Shown: positions 1 through 8,214 of the stretch, piece by piece
How the letters are laid out: every line of letters starts with the position of its first letter
Numbering within the stretch: position 1 is the stretch's first letter
Assembly: GCA_964502995.1 (NCBI GenBank)
Contig: CAZCZB010000022.1
Coordinates: 1-42,582 of the forward strand
DNA length: 42,582 bases
Direction: 5' to 3'
DNA from: Bin87 sp964502995
GTDB lineage: Bacteria; Chloroflexota; Dehalococcoidia; Lucifugimonadales; UBA3495
The notes under the pieces: generated by a model
Databases searched by the model: none
What the model saw: only the letters and a program-made list of their open reading frames with translations
Told to the model about the DNA's origin: nothing
Position numbers and translations under genes: made by a program

Positions 1-40
1 AGATTGCCACGAATGCCTGACGGCATTCTCGCAATGACAG
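1..40. repeat. Dispersed palindromic repeat unit
   Basis: Read on the minus strand, this stretch carries the GTCATTGCGAG ... GGCAATCT signature of a repeat found between genes in many bacterial genomes. It holds a perfect 7-bp stem (GAATGCC at 11-17, GGCATTC at 22-28) around a TGAC loop. The left edge of the window may cut the unit. No coding function is seen. Confidence 0.6.
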
Positions 41-137
41 ATTATCAAAGTGGGTTCGCGTGAGGTGTGCCGCTCTCACCAGGGCCTTTCGATTGTCACT
101 CCACCCATCGGCTCACGTCGCACCTGTCCGCTGATTC

Positions 138-207
138 TGAGATTGTCGAAGGATGGGGGCATGGTTCGACAGGCTCCCGCCAAAGGCGGACGTTCCGCAC
201 CATGAGC
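138..207. repeat. Dispersed inverted repeat, TGTCGAA/TTCGACA type
   Basis: The arms are TGAGATTGTCGAA (138-150) and TTCGACAGGCTC (165-176). A small hairpin follows (CCGCC 177-181, GGCGG 185-189), then CACCATGAGCC. It belongs to the same family as the copies at 33427-33492 and 36909-36934. The rest of 41-260 shows no credible gene; short open frames here run through repeat sequence. Confidence 0.6.
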
Positions 208-263
208 CTATCGCCGACCGGGGCGCCAACAATCGAAAGGGCCCGTCCCAGCGTGCCGAGTTC

Positions 264-292
264 TTTTGCCCGTGGTGCGATTCTGATATAAT
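264..292 (+). promoter_or_regulatory. Putative purA promoter (extended -10)
   Basis: TGATATAAT (284-292) is a perfect -10 box with the TGn extension. A weak -35 (TTTTGC, 264-269) lies 17 bp upstream. Transcription would start near 299, giving a leader of about 100 nt before purA. Confidence 0.5.
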
Positions 293-332
293 CGGCCAAC
301 AACCGCACTGCTGTAATGGTACTCAGGTGTAC

Positions 333-368
333 TTGCCGCCGTAGTTCGTCTCTGCGGTGGCAATTTTT
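333..368 (+). terminator. Terminator-like hairpin in the purA leader
   Basis: TTGCCGCCG (333-341) pairs with CGGTGGCAA (355-363) over 9 bp with one G-U pair. The loop is 13 nt and five T residues (364-368) follow directly. This is the form of an intrinsic terminator, but it sits between the best promoter (287-292) and the purA start (401). It could be an attenuator, or the terminator of a gene beyond the left edge. No alternative antiterminator pairing stands out by eye. Confidence 0.5.
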
Positions 369-400
369 CGGTTAGTTAGAAGAAATGGGAGCAACAGACA

Positions 401-1690
401 ATGCCGGCTTACGCCGTAATCGGAGGGCAATGGGGAGACGAGGGCAAGGGCAAGGTAATCGACTACCTGGCCGGTGATTCTGATTGCGTTGTTAGATACG
501 CCGGCGGCAACAACGCCGGCCACACTGTCGTCAACGACCGGGGAACATTCCAACTCCACCTGATCCCATCGGGCATCTGCTGGCCCGGAGTAACCGGAAT
601 TATAGGCAACGGCGTTGTGGTCAATCCCGACGTGCTGTTGCACGAAATGACCCAGCTTCGGGAACAGGGGATCGACACCGACCGCCTGTTCGTCAGCGAC
701 CGCGCTCACGTCATCATGCCCTATCACATCCTGCTGGACGAGTTGCAGGAACAGGCTCGGGGCAGCGGCGCAATCGGAACCACCGGCCAGGGCATCGGCC
801 CCGCATACGTCGATAAGGCGTCGCGCGACGGCATCAGGGTAGGCGACCTGCTGGACACCAAAGAACGACTGCCCGACCGCGTACAGGCCGCCGTCGAGAT
901 GAAAAATCGGGTCATTACCGGAGTATATGGCGGCGAGCCGGTGAATGCCGACGAGATCCTGGCCCGCTGCCACGCCTGGGGGGAGCATTTGAGGCCACTG
1001 GTGCGCCCCACCGAGCAGATGGTGCAGGACCTGCTGGCACAGGACAAGCGCGTACTGCTGGAAGGGGCGCAGGGCACACTGCTGGACGTTGACCACGGTT
1101 CATATCCATATGTGACTTCGTCCTCACCGTCCATTGGCGGCGCCATTATCGGCCTGGGTATCAACCCGCAGTCCATCAAAGGAGTGGTCGGCGTGTTCAA
1201 AGCCTATTCCACCAGGGTGGGCGGCGGTCCCATGCCCACCGAAATGCACGGTCAGGCCGGCGAGGAACTCAGGGAGAAAGCCCACGAGTATGGAACGACC
1301 ACCGGGCGAGCGCGGCGCGTCGGTTGGTTCGATGCCGTAGCCGCCCGTTACAGCCATCAGATTAACGGTTTCACCGGCATGGTGCTCACCCGCCTGGACA
1401 TACTGGACGGGATGGAGGAAGTCAAAATCTGCGTGGGCTATCGGGCCGACGGCCAGGACGTCGAACGCTTCCCGGCTAACACCGCCCTGCTGGAAGAATG
1501 CGAACCCGTATATGAAAAACTTCCGGGTTGGCAGGAACCCACGGCCAGCGCCACCCACACCGACCAACTGCCGAAAAACGCGTTGGACTACGTTCGCCGT
1601 ATCGAGAGGCTGGTCGGTTGCAAGGCCCAGATAATTTCCACCGGTCCAAGCAGATCGGAGACTATCTCAATCAATCCAGTAATACAATGA
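401..1690 (+). CDS. purA: Adenylosuccinate synthetase
   Basis: Catalyses GTP-dependent joining of IMP and aspartate to adenylosuccinate, the first committed step from IMP to AMP, in the cytosol. The 429-residue length is normal for the family. The phosphate-binding loop GGQWGDEGKGK is at residues 8-18, followed by NNAGHTVV, the IMP-site segment GTTGQGIGPAY, LLEGAQGTLLDVDHG, the GTTTGRARRVGWFD segment with catalytic-domain arginines, and the C-terminal guanine-site STGPSR. The ATG is preceded by GGGAG about 10 nt upstream. The gene stands alone behind a promoter and leader hairpin. All key motifs look intact, so it is probably the housekeeping enzyme. Confidence 0.97.
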   Translation: MPAYAVIGGQWGDEGKGKVIDYLAGDSDCVVRYAGGNNAGHTVVNDRGTFQLHLIPSGICWPGVTGIIGNGVVVNPDVLLHEMTQLREQGIDTDRLFVSDRAHVIMPYHILLDELQEQARGSGAIGTTGQGIGPAYVDKASRDGIRVGDLLDTKERLPDRVQAAVEMKNRVITGVYGGEPVNADEILARCHAWGEHLRPLVRPTEQMVQDLLAQDKRVLLEGAQGTLLDVDHGSYPYVTSSSPSIGGAIIGLGINPQSIKGVVGVFKAYSTRVGGGPMPTEMHGQAGEELREKAHEYGTTTGRARRVGWFDAVAARYSHQINGFTGMVLTRLDILDGMEEVKICVGYRADGQDVERFPANTALLEECEPVYEKLPGWQEPTASATHTDQLPKNALDYVRRIERLVGCKAQIISTGPSRSETISINPVIQ

Positions 1691-1777
1691 CAACCATAAT
1701 CCGATAATATATTATGGCCCGGTAGCTAAGCTGGTAATAATACCTGCTAAACCATACATGCTACGGAGGAATAACTC

Positions 1778-2263
1778 ATGGCCACAACCGTCTCCTCTCC
1801 CAACGGGGAACAGGACACCTCCATATTTGGGAGGTTCCTGGTGCCCAACCTGGACGCCTTCTACGTCATCTTTCGACTGCTCTTTGCTTTTGTCGTGTCC
1901 CTGCACGGGGCGCAGAAGGCTTTTCTGTTGTGGGGTTTCCCTGCCGCCCATCCCCTGGGAGCCCGTGTTGACATCGCAGGATGGGTCGAAATCATCGCCG
2001 CGCTGTTGATCGGATTCGGCGTGTTCACCAGGCTGGGGGCAGGCGCCCTGGTCGTCGTAATGATCGTGGCATACTTCACCGTTCACTCGGGTGGAGTCGC
2101 TCCGCACATCTTCCCCAACCCACCGGGCGACATGGGATCCGCATTCGGCGCCCACGGCGGCGAAGTGCCAATCCTCTGGTTCCCCATCGCCGCAATCATC
2201 GGCGTGATGGGTAGCCGCAAGTATGGGCTCGAACGCCTGATTCTCAAAAAGGAAATCTTGTAA
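1778..2263 (+). CDS. DoxX-family integral membrane protein
   Basis: A 161-residue protein with four predicted membrane segments (roughly residues 27-47, 62-82, 85-105 and 130-147). It has the DoxX-type first helix ending in LHGAQKA and the glycine-rich second helix around WVEIIAALLIGFG. DoxX-family proteins are small membrane proteins linked to quinone or thiosulfate oxidation and redox stress in a few organisms; the exact role here is unknown. A strong GGAGG (1764-1768) lies 9 nt before the ATG. Its stop overlaps the start of the next gene by one base, so the two are probably translated together. Confidence 0.85.
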   Translation: MATTVSSPNGEQDTSIFGRFLVPNLDAFYVIFRLLFAFVVSLHGAQKAFLLWGFPAAHPLGARVDIAGWVEIIAALLIGFGVFTRLGAGALVVVMIVAYFTVHSGGVAPHIFPNPPGDMGSAFGAHGGEVPILWFPIAAIIGVMGSRKYGLERLILKKEIL

Positions 2264-2493
2264 TGCAGCAACAAGCAGCCAGGTTTGGCATTTACTTCAA
2301 TGCCGAACAGAACCAGGTCGTCCGCATCAATTCTCCCTACTGGTTCCCGCCGGAACCTGAATGGCAGAAGGTGACCGGAGAGGTCAACGCCACCCTGCTC
2401 GACTTGCGTCGCGCGGTGGCGGAACAGGGACTCTCCAACGACCCTGACTCTGTAACCTGGACCACCCTGCCCCTGCTGGACGAAAACGGCTAG
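2263..2493 (+). CDS. Small conserved-looking protein downstream of doxX
   Basis: I do not recognise this 76-residue protein. Its ATG overlaps the doxX stop (TAATG), typical of translational coupling. It is soluble, has no signal peptide or membrane segment, and is rich in aromatic residues and proline around residues 20-33 (NSPYWFPPEPEW). Codon use matches its neighbours, supporting a real gene. Being encoded with a DoxX membrane protein, it may act with it; that is inference from position only. Confidence 0.7.
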   Translation: MQQQAARFGIYFNAEQNQVVRINSPYWFPPEPEWQKVTGEVNATLLDLRRAVAEQGLSNDPDSVTWTTLPLLDENG

Positions 2494-2515
2494 ACGGGCA
2501 GGAATCTGCACAACC

Positions 2516-3037
2516 ATGGGGCCGGAACCGAACGAACAATCACCGGACCCCGAACCGGATGCAGCCGACTACGCGCGCCCGACCGGGCGGTTCGCGAAGT
2601 TGGCTGCATCGTCTCCAGCCCAGGCGCGTCGGTGGATGCGCTGGGGTTGGCTGGCAGCGCTGGCCTGGTGGGTCTGGAACACCGGCCTGTTGCTGGTCTG
2701 GATCGTCGCGTCGGTCATACCGCCGGAAGCAGGCGCCGACCCTCAAACCGATCCTCCCTTCCCCGCCCGCATCATCATCTATCACGGTGTGGAAGGCTTC
2801 GTGGTGGGTTTGCTCGGATTGGGACTGAATATGCGCTGGCGCCCGGCCGGAATGCTGTTGGCGCCGATTTTCGCCATCACTCGCATCATCGCCCTGACCC
2901 GTCTGGAGCCGCTGGCGCTGGATGCCCGGGCGATATGGGTGCTGGTCTATCTCGGCCTGTTGTTCCTGTTCATCAGGGGCGCGCAGGGTGTCTGGAGCTA
3001 CCACTGGTTCACCCGCAGCGGCCCGACCGGTTCCTGA
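2516..3037 (+). CDS. Four-helix membrane protein of unknown function
   Basis: A 173-residue protein. Residues 1-38 form a hydrophilic, proline- and acid-rich cytosolic-type tail. Four hydrophobic segments follow (about 42-66, 84-102, 107-125 and 135-153), and the end is short and basic/aromatic. I recognise no family motif. It starts 22 bp after the preceding small gene and probably belongs to the doxX transcript. No clear Shine-Dalgarno sequence precedes the ATG. Confidence 0.7.
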   Translation: MGPEPNEQSPDPEPDAADYARPTGRFAKLAASSPAQARRWMRWGWLAALAWWVWNTGLLLVWIVASVIPPEAGADPQTDPPFPARIIIYHGVEGFVVGLLGLGLNMRWRPAGMLLAPIFAITRIIALTRLEPLALDARAIWVLVYLGLLFLFIRGAQGVWSYHWFTRSGPTGS

Positions 3038-3065
3038 GGTGAATGGGCCAACAATCCCCTCCCAA

Positions 3066-3093
3066 CAAAAAGGGCGGGGGATAATCCCCGCCC
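3066..3093 (-). terminator. Intrinsic terminator of the flavin oxidoreductase gene
   Basis: GGGCGGGG (3072-3079) pairs perfectly with CCCCGCCC (3086-3093) around a 6-nt loop. Read on the minus strand the stem is followed by TTTTT (3071-3067). It lies 25 bp beyond the stop of the minus-strand gene and also separates it from the converging plus-strand genes. Confidence 0.8.
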
Positions 3094-3118
3094 GTGAGGC
3101 GTCACAGGATATGGCGGA

Positions 3119-4273
3119 TCAGTTGTCGTTGAACGCCGGCATCACGTCCTTGGCGAACCATTCCAACTGGTCCTTGAACACCTGGCGGGGCATACCCATC
3201 ACCGAACCGAGGTTCACGCGCTCGACTCCCGGATATTTGGCCTCGGTTTCCTTCAACTGGTTGACAACGTCGTCGGGGGAGCCGCAGAGCCATGCGCCGC
3301 TCTCGACCGCGCCTTCGATGGTGGGCAACTGGACACCTCGGCGCAACGAGGGATTAGCCACCGCTTCGATCTGATCCGGCTGCAGCGCCATCAATCCCAA
3401 CGGCGCGGCAAACTTCATCGCTTCCTCGAAGTACGGGCGCGCTTCCTCGATGGCTGCCTCCCGATTCTTCCCCAGGAAGAAACGGTGGCCAAGCGCGATG
3501 TCCTCGCCCAGTTGCAGTTCCCGGCCGTGGTTGGCAGCGGCCTGCTGGTACATGGTCAGCCGTTCGCCCAGCATCGGTTCCGGCGTGTTGGCGACCATCG
3601 CCTTGATGCCGATGCGCGCCATAAAATCGACGCCCTTGGGATTGCCCGACACGAGAGGCTGCCATATCTCCACCGGGTCCTGCATGGGCCGGGGCACCAG
3701 GCTCAGCTTCTCCAGGGTGTAACCCCGATAGGGAACCTTGGCCGGAATCTGGTAGTGCTTGCCTTCGTGGGAGAAGGACTCCTGGCTGAAGGCCTTGACC
3801 ATCACCTCGACCTGTTCCTCGAACATCTCGCGGTTGGCATCCCCGTCGAACATGGGGGAACCGAAGGTTTCCACCTCGCGCGAGTGGTAGCCGCGGCCCA
3901 CGCCGAAAATGATCCGGCCGCCGGACAGAATGTCAGCCATGGCGAAGTCTTCCGCCAGCCGCAGCGGATGCCACATCGGGGTGATGTTGAATCCGCAGCC
4001 GTACTTCAACCGCTGGGTGTTGCAGGACAGATATAGCCCCAGCATGATCAGGTTGGGGATGCACTCGTACCCTTCCGGCTGGAAGTGGTGCTCGGCCATC
4101 CAGAACTCATCGTAGCCGTTGGCTTCCAGGTGCCTGGAAATATCCAGCGCCCAGTCGAAAACGCCGGCCAACTCTTCATTGGAATACCAGCGATCGTTGG
4201 CCGGAGTGCCGTCCAACCCCAGGTTGTCGTCCACAACGTGGCCGGCGTATGACGCGCTAAAACTCTTGAACAT
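3119..4273 (-). CDS. LLM-class (luciferase-like) flavin-dependent oxidoreductase
   Basis: A 384-residue bacterial-luciferase-fold protein, expected to use reduced FMN or F420 to oxidise or reduce an organic substrate. Family features include the N-terminal segment YDEFWMAEHHF (about residues 55-65), the HPLRLAEDFAMADILSGGRIIFGVGRG stretch that forms the cofactor-phosphate region, and a C-terminal CGSPDDVVNQLKE. Length and order are typical of the monooxygenase branch. GGAG precedes the ATG. It is a single-gene unit ending in an intrinsic terminator. The substrate cannot be told from sequence; alkanal, alkanesulfonate or nitrilotriacetate-type monooxygenases are the closest known roles. Confidence 0.9.
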   Translation of the reverse strand: MFKSFSASYAGHVVDDNLGLDGTPANDRWYSNEELAGVFDWALDISRHLEANGYDEFWMAEHHFQPEGYECIPNLIMLGLYLSCNTQRLKYGCGFNITPMWHPLRLAEDFAMADILSGGRIIFGVGRGYHSREVETFGSPMFDGDANREMFEEQVEVMVKAFSQESFSHEGKHYQIPAKVPYRGYTLEKLSLVPRPMQDPVEIWQPLVSGNPKGVDFMARIGIKAMVANTPEPMLGERLTMYQQAAANHGRELQLGEDIALGHRFFLGKNREAAIEEARPYFEEAMKFAAPLGLMALQPDQIEAVANPSLRRGVQLPTIEGAVESGAWLCGSPDDVVNQLKETEAKYPGVERVNLGSVMGMPRQVFKDQLEWFAKDVMPAFNDN

Positions 4274-4335
4274 CTTTCTCCATCCTTGTTTGCTACGTTC
4301 TCCCGGCGGGCGCCTCCCTGACGCGGGAAGTGCGA

Positions 4336-6210
4336 CTACGGGGCAACGTCAAAATAGAGTTCGGCTATTTTCTGGCCGCCATGGTAAGCGTACACCCAAT
4401 AGAGTCCCGGCGGCCAACTGTAGTTGGGAATAAACCCGATCCCGCTCAGTACGGCGATGCTCCGGTGTGCTCCCGCCTCGAAGGTTTCCGTCACGATTTG
4501 ACGGTCAAAAACGAACCCGTCCTGGTAGTACTCCAACGTACCAAACGTCAACTCTACGTCCGCCGGCAATGGCTCATCATGCTCGATAACCAGGGCCAAT
4601 CGGTGTCTGTAAGTGTTTACGTTGGGCAGGGTAAAGAACCCTTCGTAAGAGCCGACCGGAATTCCGTCGCTCACTTTCAATATCACGGCGTCGATGACGG
4701 TCCCGTTCAACGCGGCTATTCGTGGGTTCACCGGCCTCAAATCCGAATTAAGCACCTCTCCGTATCGACGCGACAGCACCATCCTGCGGATGGTCTCATC
4801 AGTTCCGGTAAGGTCAGCGGGAAAGAACGGGGTCAGGAAATGCTGTGACGCATGGATCTCGCCAGCGTTTTCCGCCGACGCCGTTGCGTACAGGGCGCGG
4901 AAGGCGGCGAAGAACTCCCGTTCATCCATGTTGGCGTACAGATCGTGAAATGCTCTCTCTCCCAGGGAATAGTGGCACAGTCCGCCCCAGGAATTGAAGC
5001 TGGGTTGCGCCAGGCTCAGGTGGAACACGCCGTCGTAGTAAGAACACGGGGCGGTGTCCGGTTCCATCTCCCGACCGATGCGACGGTTCTCCACCAGCGC
5101 GGCAATGAAATCAGCGGCCCCTTCGTCGATCCAGAGTTCAACGTCATTGAACCAATAGTAATGGGCCATCTCGTGGGCGATTACGATCGGCCCCCTGCTG
5201 CCGGGGCGTTCCGTGCGGTCATCCGTATCGTACTCTTCCCGCAGGGTGATATGCGTGCCGAAGTGGGCGGCCGCCGCGAAGCTGGGGAGAGCATCGCTGC
5301 TGACCAACACAGCCACGTAATCGGTGCGCAATGGCAGATCCATGATCTGCTCCAGTTGATGCACGGCGTTGCGGAACAGATCATCCGTCGTGGGAGAGCC
5401 CGGGTTGAAACGGATGACGGTCATGTGAATCGTCTTGCCGCGAGCATGCAGGCGGTATTCATGCACCAGCGTTTCTGATGGGTCCAACAGGTCCGGCACC
5501 AATTTTGGTTCGAACTGATAGGTCCCGCCCACCACCGCAACAATCTTCGCTTCCTCATCATCGATGCCGCCGCCATCCGCGAGGTGGGGATTGTCCAGCA
5601 CCTCGTTCAGCCCCATCGTTTCGTCTCGGAAATCCGTGAACGCAATCCTCGCGAGCGACCAGACTGCTTCCAGGTCCGCGGTGCCGAACGTTTGCAGGAA
5701 TGGCATCACGGCGATGCGCTCCGCAGCGGCCGGATTCAGTTGGCTGATTATTCCAAAAAGTTCCAGGGTCAGCGCCTCGTTTTCATCCAGACCATCGGCT
5801 ACCCACGGCAGTTCGGTGGCGCTGGTGGGCACCGGAGCGATGGGGTCGTCAATATCAGCAATCGCAAGAACTTCAGCCCGCACGTCCGTCAGGAACTGCG
5901 TGGGAGCCTGGCGCATCGAGTGCATCAGCCGCATTTCCTCATCGGAAACACCCGGCAATGAATGGTGCGCCGGCGGCGGAGCGTGCCAGTGACCCAGGTC
6001 GGACTGCCCGCTCAGCCGGACCGAATCGGCGCTGATGAGGTCGTCGTAGAAGTACCCGATGTCCAGCCCTATATCAGTCTGTTCGTTCTCAATCACCTGG
6101 ATGTCCGGTGAAAACGCGCTCGCCTCGCGTGCCCCCAAACCCATGTATATCCCAATTGCCAATATGAAGGCGCAACTTGCTGCCAGCAGTATTTTCATCA
6201 ATTTCCCCAT
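4336..6210 (-). CDS. Secreted peptidase-MA-like zinc metallopeptidase
   Basis: A 624-residue exported protein. Residues 1-32 form a signal peptide (basic MGKLMK, hydrophobic core, AREASA cleavage site). The zinc motif HEMAH is at 346-350, followed after 12 residues by WIDEGAADF, whose Glu363 is the likely third ligand. This is a gluzincin or peptidase-MA arrangement with a short spacer. The N-terminal part (33-240) and the beta-rich C-terminal part (about 500-624) match nothing I recognise. The substrate is unknown. The gene lies 61 bp downstream of an SDR gene on the same strand and could be read through from it. The start region is a tandem duplication, described separately. Confidence 0.75.
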   Translation of the reverse strand: MGKLMKILLAASCAFILAIGIYMGLGAREASAFSPDIQVIENEQTDIGLDIGYFYDDLISADSVRLSGQSDLGHWHAPPPAHHSLPGVSDEEMRLMHSMRQAPTQFLTDVRAEVLAIADIDDPIAPVPTSATELPWVADGLDENEALTLELFGIISQLNPAAAERIAVMPFLQTFGTADLEAVWSLARIAFTDFRDETMGLNEVLDNPHLADGGGIDDEEAKIVAVVGGTYQFEPKLVPDLLDPSETLVHEYRLHARGKTIHMTVIRFNPGSPTTDDLFRNAVHQLEQIMDLPLRTDYVAVLVSSDALPSFAAAAHFGTHITLREEYDTDDRTERPGSRGPIVIAHEMAHYYWFNDVELWIDEGAADFIAALVENRRIGREMEPDTAPCSYYDGVFHLSLAQPSFNSWGGLCHYSLGERAFHDLYANMDEREFFAAFRALYATASAENAGEIHASQHFLTPFFPADLTGTDETIRRMVLSRRYGEVLNSDLRPVNPRIAALNGTVIDAVILKVSDGIPVGSYEGFFTLPNVNTYRHRLALVIEHDEPLPADVELTFGTLEYYQDGFVFDRQIVTETFEAGAHRSIAVLSGIGFIPNYSWPPGLYWVYAYHGGQKIAELYFDVAP

Positions 6211-6240
6211 TTATATCTTCATCAATTTTCTCATTTATAT
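6193..6240 (-). repeat. 24-bp tandem duplication spanning the peptidase start codon
   Basis: On the minus strand, two adjacent 24-nt units (6240-6217 and 6216-6193) differ at three positions. Both contain ATG. The first copy reads as a tiny frame, Met-Arg-Lys-Leu-Met-Lys-Ile-stop, ending one base before the second ATG. The second copy is the true start of the exported peptidase (MGKLMKI). Confidence 0.75.
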
Positions 6241-6271
6241 GAACAGGAGCATTGGTGGGCGGACGCGCCGG

Positions 6272-7183
6272 TCACGCACTGGGCGGCGGCGCGGGAGCCG
6301 GATTGTATAGTTCGATGCCAATGGTGGCAGGGAACACGGCCGCCAATTCGTCCACGCTCCAGCGTCCCTGCTTGCGTATCGACTTGACCGGTTCGGGCTC
6401 GTTCAGCAACGTCACCAACCCGCCGGTCACGTGGAAGACGTGGCCGTTGACGTGCGCCGCCTCGTCGGATGCGAGCCAGGTCACCATGGGCGCAACGTCC
6501 TCGGCGTCGCCGCGCAGTCCACCGCCGGCGGCGATGCCACGGGCCGAGCGCAACGCGCGGGCCTCGTCCGGAACGCTGGTGGTCATGCGAGTGCTGGCCG
6601 ACGGAGAGATCGAGTTCGCGGTCACACCGTACCGGCCAAGGTCCCGGGCGCACACGCGGGTGAATCCGGCGATGCCGTCCTTGGCCGCGCCGTAGTTCGC
6701 CTGACCGCTGTTGCCGTACAGACCCGAGGTGCTGCTGAACGTGATGATGCGGCCCGACCGCTGCTGGCGGAACAGGATGCTGGCGTGCTTGACCACCGTG
6801 AAGGTGCCCTTGAGGTGTACCGCGATCACATCGTCCCATTCCTGCTCGGTCATGTTGAAGACCATGCGGTCGCGCAGGATCCCGGCAACGGTGACCACGA
6901 TGTCCAGCTTGCCGAAGTTGTCCACGGCCGTCTGCACAATCTTTTCGCCGCCGTCCATCGTGGCGACCGACTCTGTGCAGGCGACGGCATTGCCGCCGTC
7001 CTCTTTGATCTCGTTCACGACCTGCTGGGCGACGGAGATGTCCGCGCCGGTCCCGTCCACGTTCACGCCCAGGTCGCACACGACCACGCTGGCGCCCTCT
7101 GCTGCCATCAGCTTGGCGACGCCACGGCCAATGCCGCGACCCGCGCCGGTTACGATTGCTACCTTGTCTTGTAGTAGGGGCAT
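6272..7183 (-). CDS. Short-chain dehydrogenase/reductase (3-hydroxyacyl-CoA dehydrogenase-like), copy 1
   Basis: A 303-residue classical SDR using NAD(P)H. Cofactor motif TGAGRGIGRG is at residues 12-21 and an acidic residue (CDLG) ends the second strand, favouring NAD. VAGILRD takes the place of the usual NNAG. The catalytic Ser is in SSTSG and YGAAK supplies Tyr and Lys. The pattern, including FNMTEQEWDDVIAVHLKGTF, resembles the dehydrogenase unit of peroxisomal-type multifunctional enzyme 2, which oxidises 3-hydroxyacyl-CoA. It is a close paralogue of the next upstream gene and follows two MaoC dehydratase genes, so fatty acyl-CoA or steroid-like oxidation is a reasonable inference. Confidence 0.9.
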   Translation of the reverse strand: MPLLQDKVAIVTGAGRGIGRGVAKLMAAEGASVVVCDLGVNVDGTGADISVAQQVVNEIKEDGGNAVACTESVATMDGGEKIVQTAVDNFGKLDIVVTVAGILRDRMVFNMTEQEWDDVIAVHLKGTFTVVKHASILFRQQRSGRIITFSSTSGLYGNSGQANYGAAKDGIAGFTRVCARDLGRYGVTANSISPSASTRMTTSVPDEARALRSARGIAAGGGLRGDAEDVAPMVTWLASDEAAHVNGHVFHVTGGLVTLLNEPEPVKSIRKQGRWSVDELAAVFPATIGIELYNPAPAPPPSA

Positions 7184-7212
7184 TATCCGTTCCTTGCCTG
7201 TTTGGTAATCGG

Positions 7213-7236
7213 TTGGGGCGAATAGTTATTGCCCCT
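7213..7236. repeat. Degenerate GGGGCGAATA inverted repeat between the SDR genes
   Basis: GGGGCGAATA, GTT and ATTGCCCC form an imperfect palindrome in the 65-bp gap between the two SDR genes. It resembles the copy at 25077-25098. It could be a small dispersed repeat or slow transcription between the paralogues. Confidence 0.5.
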
Positions 7237-7248
7237 CAGGTATCAGCG

Positions 7249-8178
7249 CTATTGGGCCGGCGCAGGATTGGCGATGCCGGCGGTGAGGTAATTCCTGGCC
7301 CGCTCGGATATCTCGTCCATTTCCCAGTGTCCGGTTTCGGTCCAGATGGCGCGCTCCGGTCGAGGCTGCGACACCAGCGAGATGGTGTCCCCGTAAACCA
7401 GGAACGTCTGGCCGTTGATGCCACTGGCGTAGTCGGTGGCGAGGTAGCACACGAAGGGCGCCACGCCGTCCGGATCCAGATCCCGAATGTTGTTCTCGGT
7501 GTCCTCGGATCCCGAGAGCGCCGCCACGCCGCCGCGGGCGCGAATCTCGGCGGCGGAATCCGGAATCGCGCCGATCATGCGTGTGGTGGCCCGGGGCGCT
7601 ATGGAGTTGGCAGTCACGCCGTAACGGCCCATGTCCTTGGCCAGCACCTTGGTCAAGCCGGCGATACCGCTCTTGGCGGCTCCGTAGTTCGCCTGGCCGC
7701 TGTTTCCGATCAGGCCGGACTCGCTGGTAAAGGTTATGATGCGGCCCGACCGCTGCTGGCGGAACAGGATGCACGCGTTCTTCACCACGGTGAACGTGCC
7801 CTTGAGGTGAACGGCGATCACGTCGTCCCACTCCTGCTCGGTCATGTTGAAGACCATGCGGTCGCGCAGGATTCCGGCGCACGTCACAACGATGTCCAGG
7901 CGGCCGAAGTTGTCGATGGCGGTCTGAACGATATTCTCGCCGCCCTCCATGGACACCACAGACTCGGTGCAGGCCACCGCCCTGCCGCCGGCCTCGGTGA
8001 TTTCGTTGACCACCTGCTGGGCCACCGACACGTCCTGGCCGGAGCCATCTACGTTGCCGCCAAGGTCGCACACGACGACGCTGGCTCCTTCCTCAGCCAT
8101 CAGTTTCGCGACGCCGCGGCCGATACCTCGGCCGGCGCCCGTCACGATGGCAACCTTTCCTTCCAGATTATTGGGCAT
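7249..8178 (-). CDS. Short-chain dehydrogenase/reductase (3-hydroxyacyl-CoA dehydrogenase-like), copy 2
   Basis: A 309-residue classical SDR. It has TGAGRGIGRG at residues 13-22, CDLGGN at the end of strand 2, CAGILRD in the NNAG position, Ser in TSESG and YGAAK as the catalytic Tyr/Lys motif. It shares long identical stretches with the downstream SDR (for example RMVFNMTEQEWDDVIAVHLK) but differs in the substrate-binding region after the catalytic Lys, where it carries an insertion around EDTENNIRDLDPDG. The two are tandem paralogues that have probably diverged in substrate. The gene lies 36 bp after a MaoC gene in the same operon. Confidence 0.9.
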   Translation of the reverse strand: MPNNLEGKVAIVTGAGRGIGRGVAKLMAEEGASVVVCDLGGNVDGSGQDVSVAQQVVNEITEAGGRAVACTESVVSMEGGENIVQTAIDNFGRLDIVVTCAGILRDRMVFNMTEQEWDDVIAVHLKGTFTVVKNACILFRQQRSGRIITFTSESGLIGNSGQANYGAAKSGIAGLTKVLAKDMGRYGVTANSIAPRATTRMIGAIPDSAAEIRARGGVAALSGSEDTENNIRDLDPDGVAPFVCYLATDYASGINGQTFLVYGDTISLVSQPRPERAIWTETGHWEMDEISERARNYLTAGIANPAPAQ

Positions 8179-8214
8179 TGTGATTGAGTCCTTTGGTGAG
8201 GTCCGTTCGATGTT

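Noticed and set aside
1694..1717. CCATAAT/ATTATGG hairpin after purA as a terminator
   Set aside because: The 7-bp stem is AT-rich and followed by CCCGG, not a T-run.
1716..1755. tRNA-like 5' half (GGTAGCTAAGCTGGTAATAA resembles a D-arm, then CTGCTAA)
   Set aside because: The D-stem does not pair, and no T-arm or matching acceptor strand follows before doxX. It is at most a decayed fragment.
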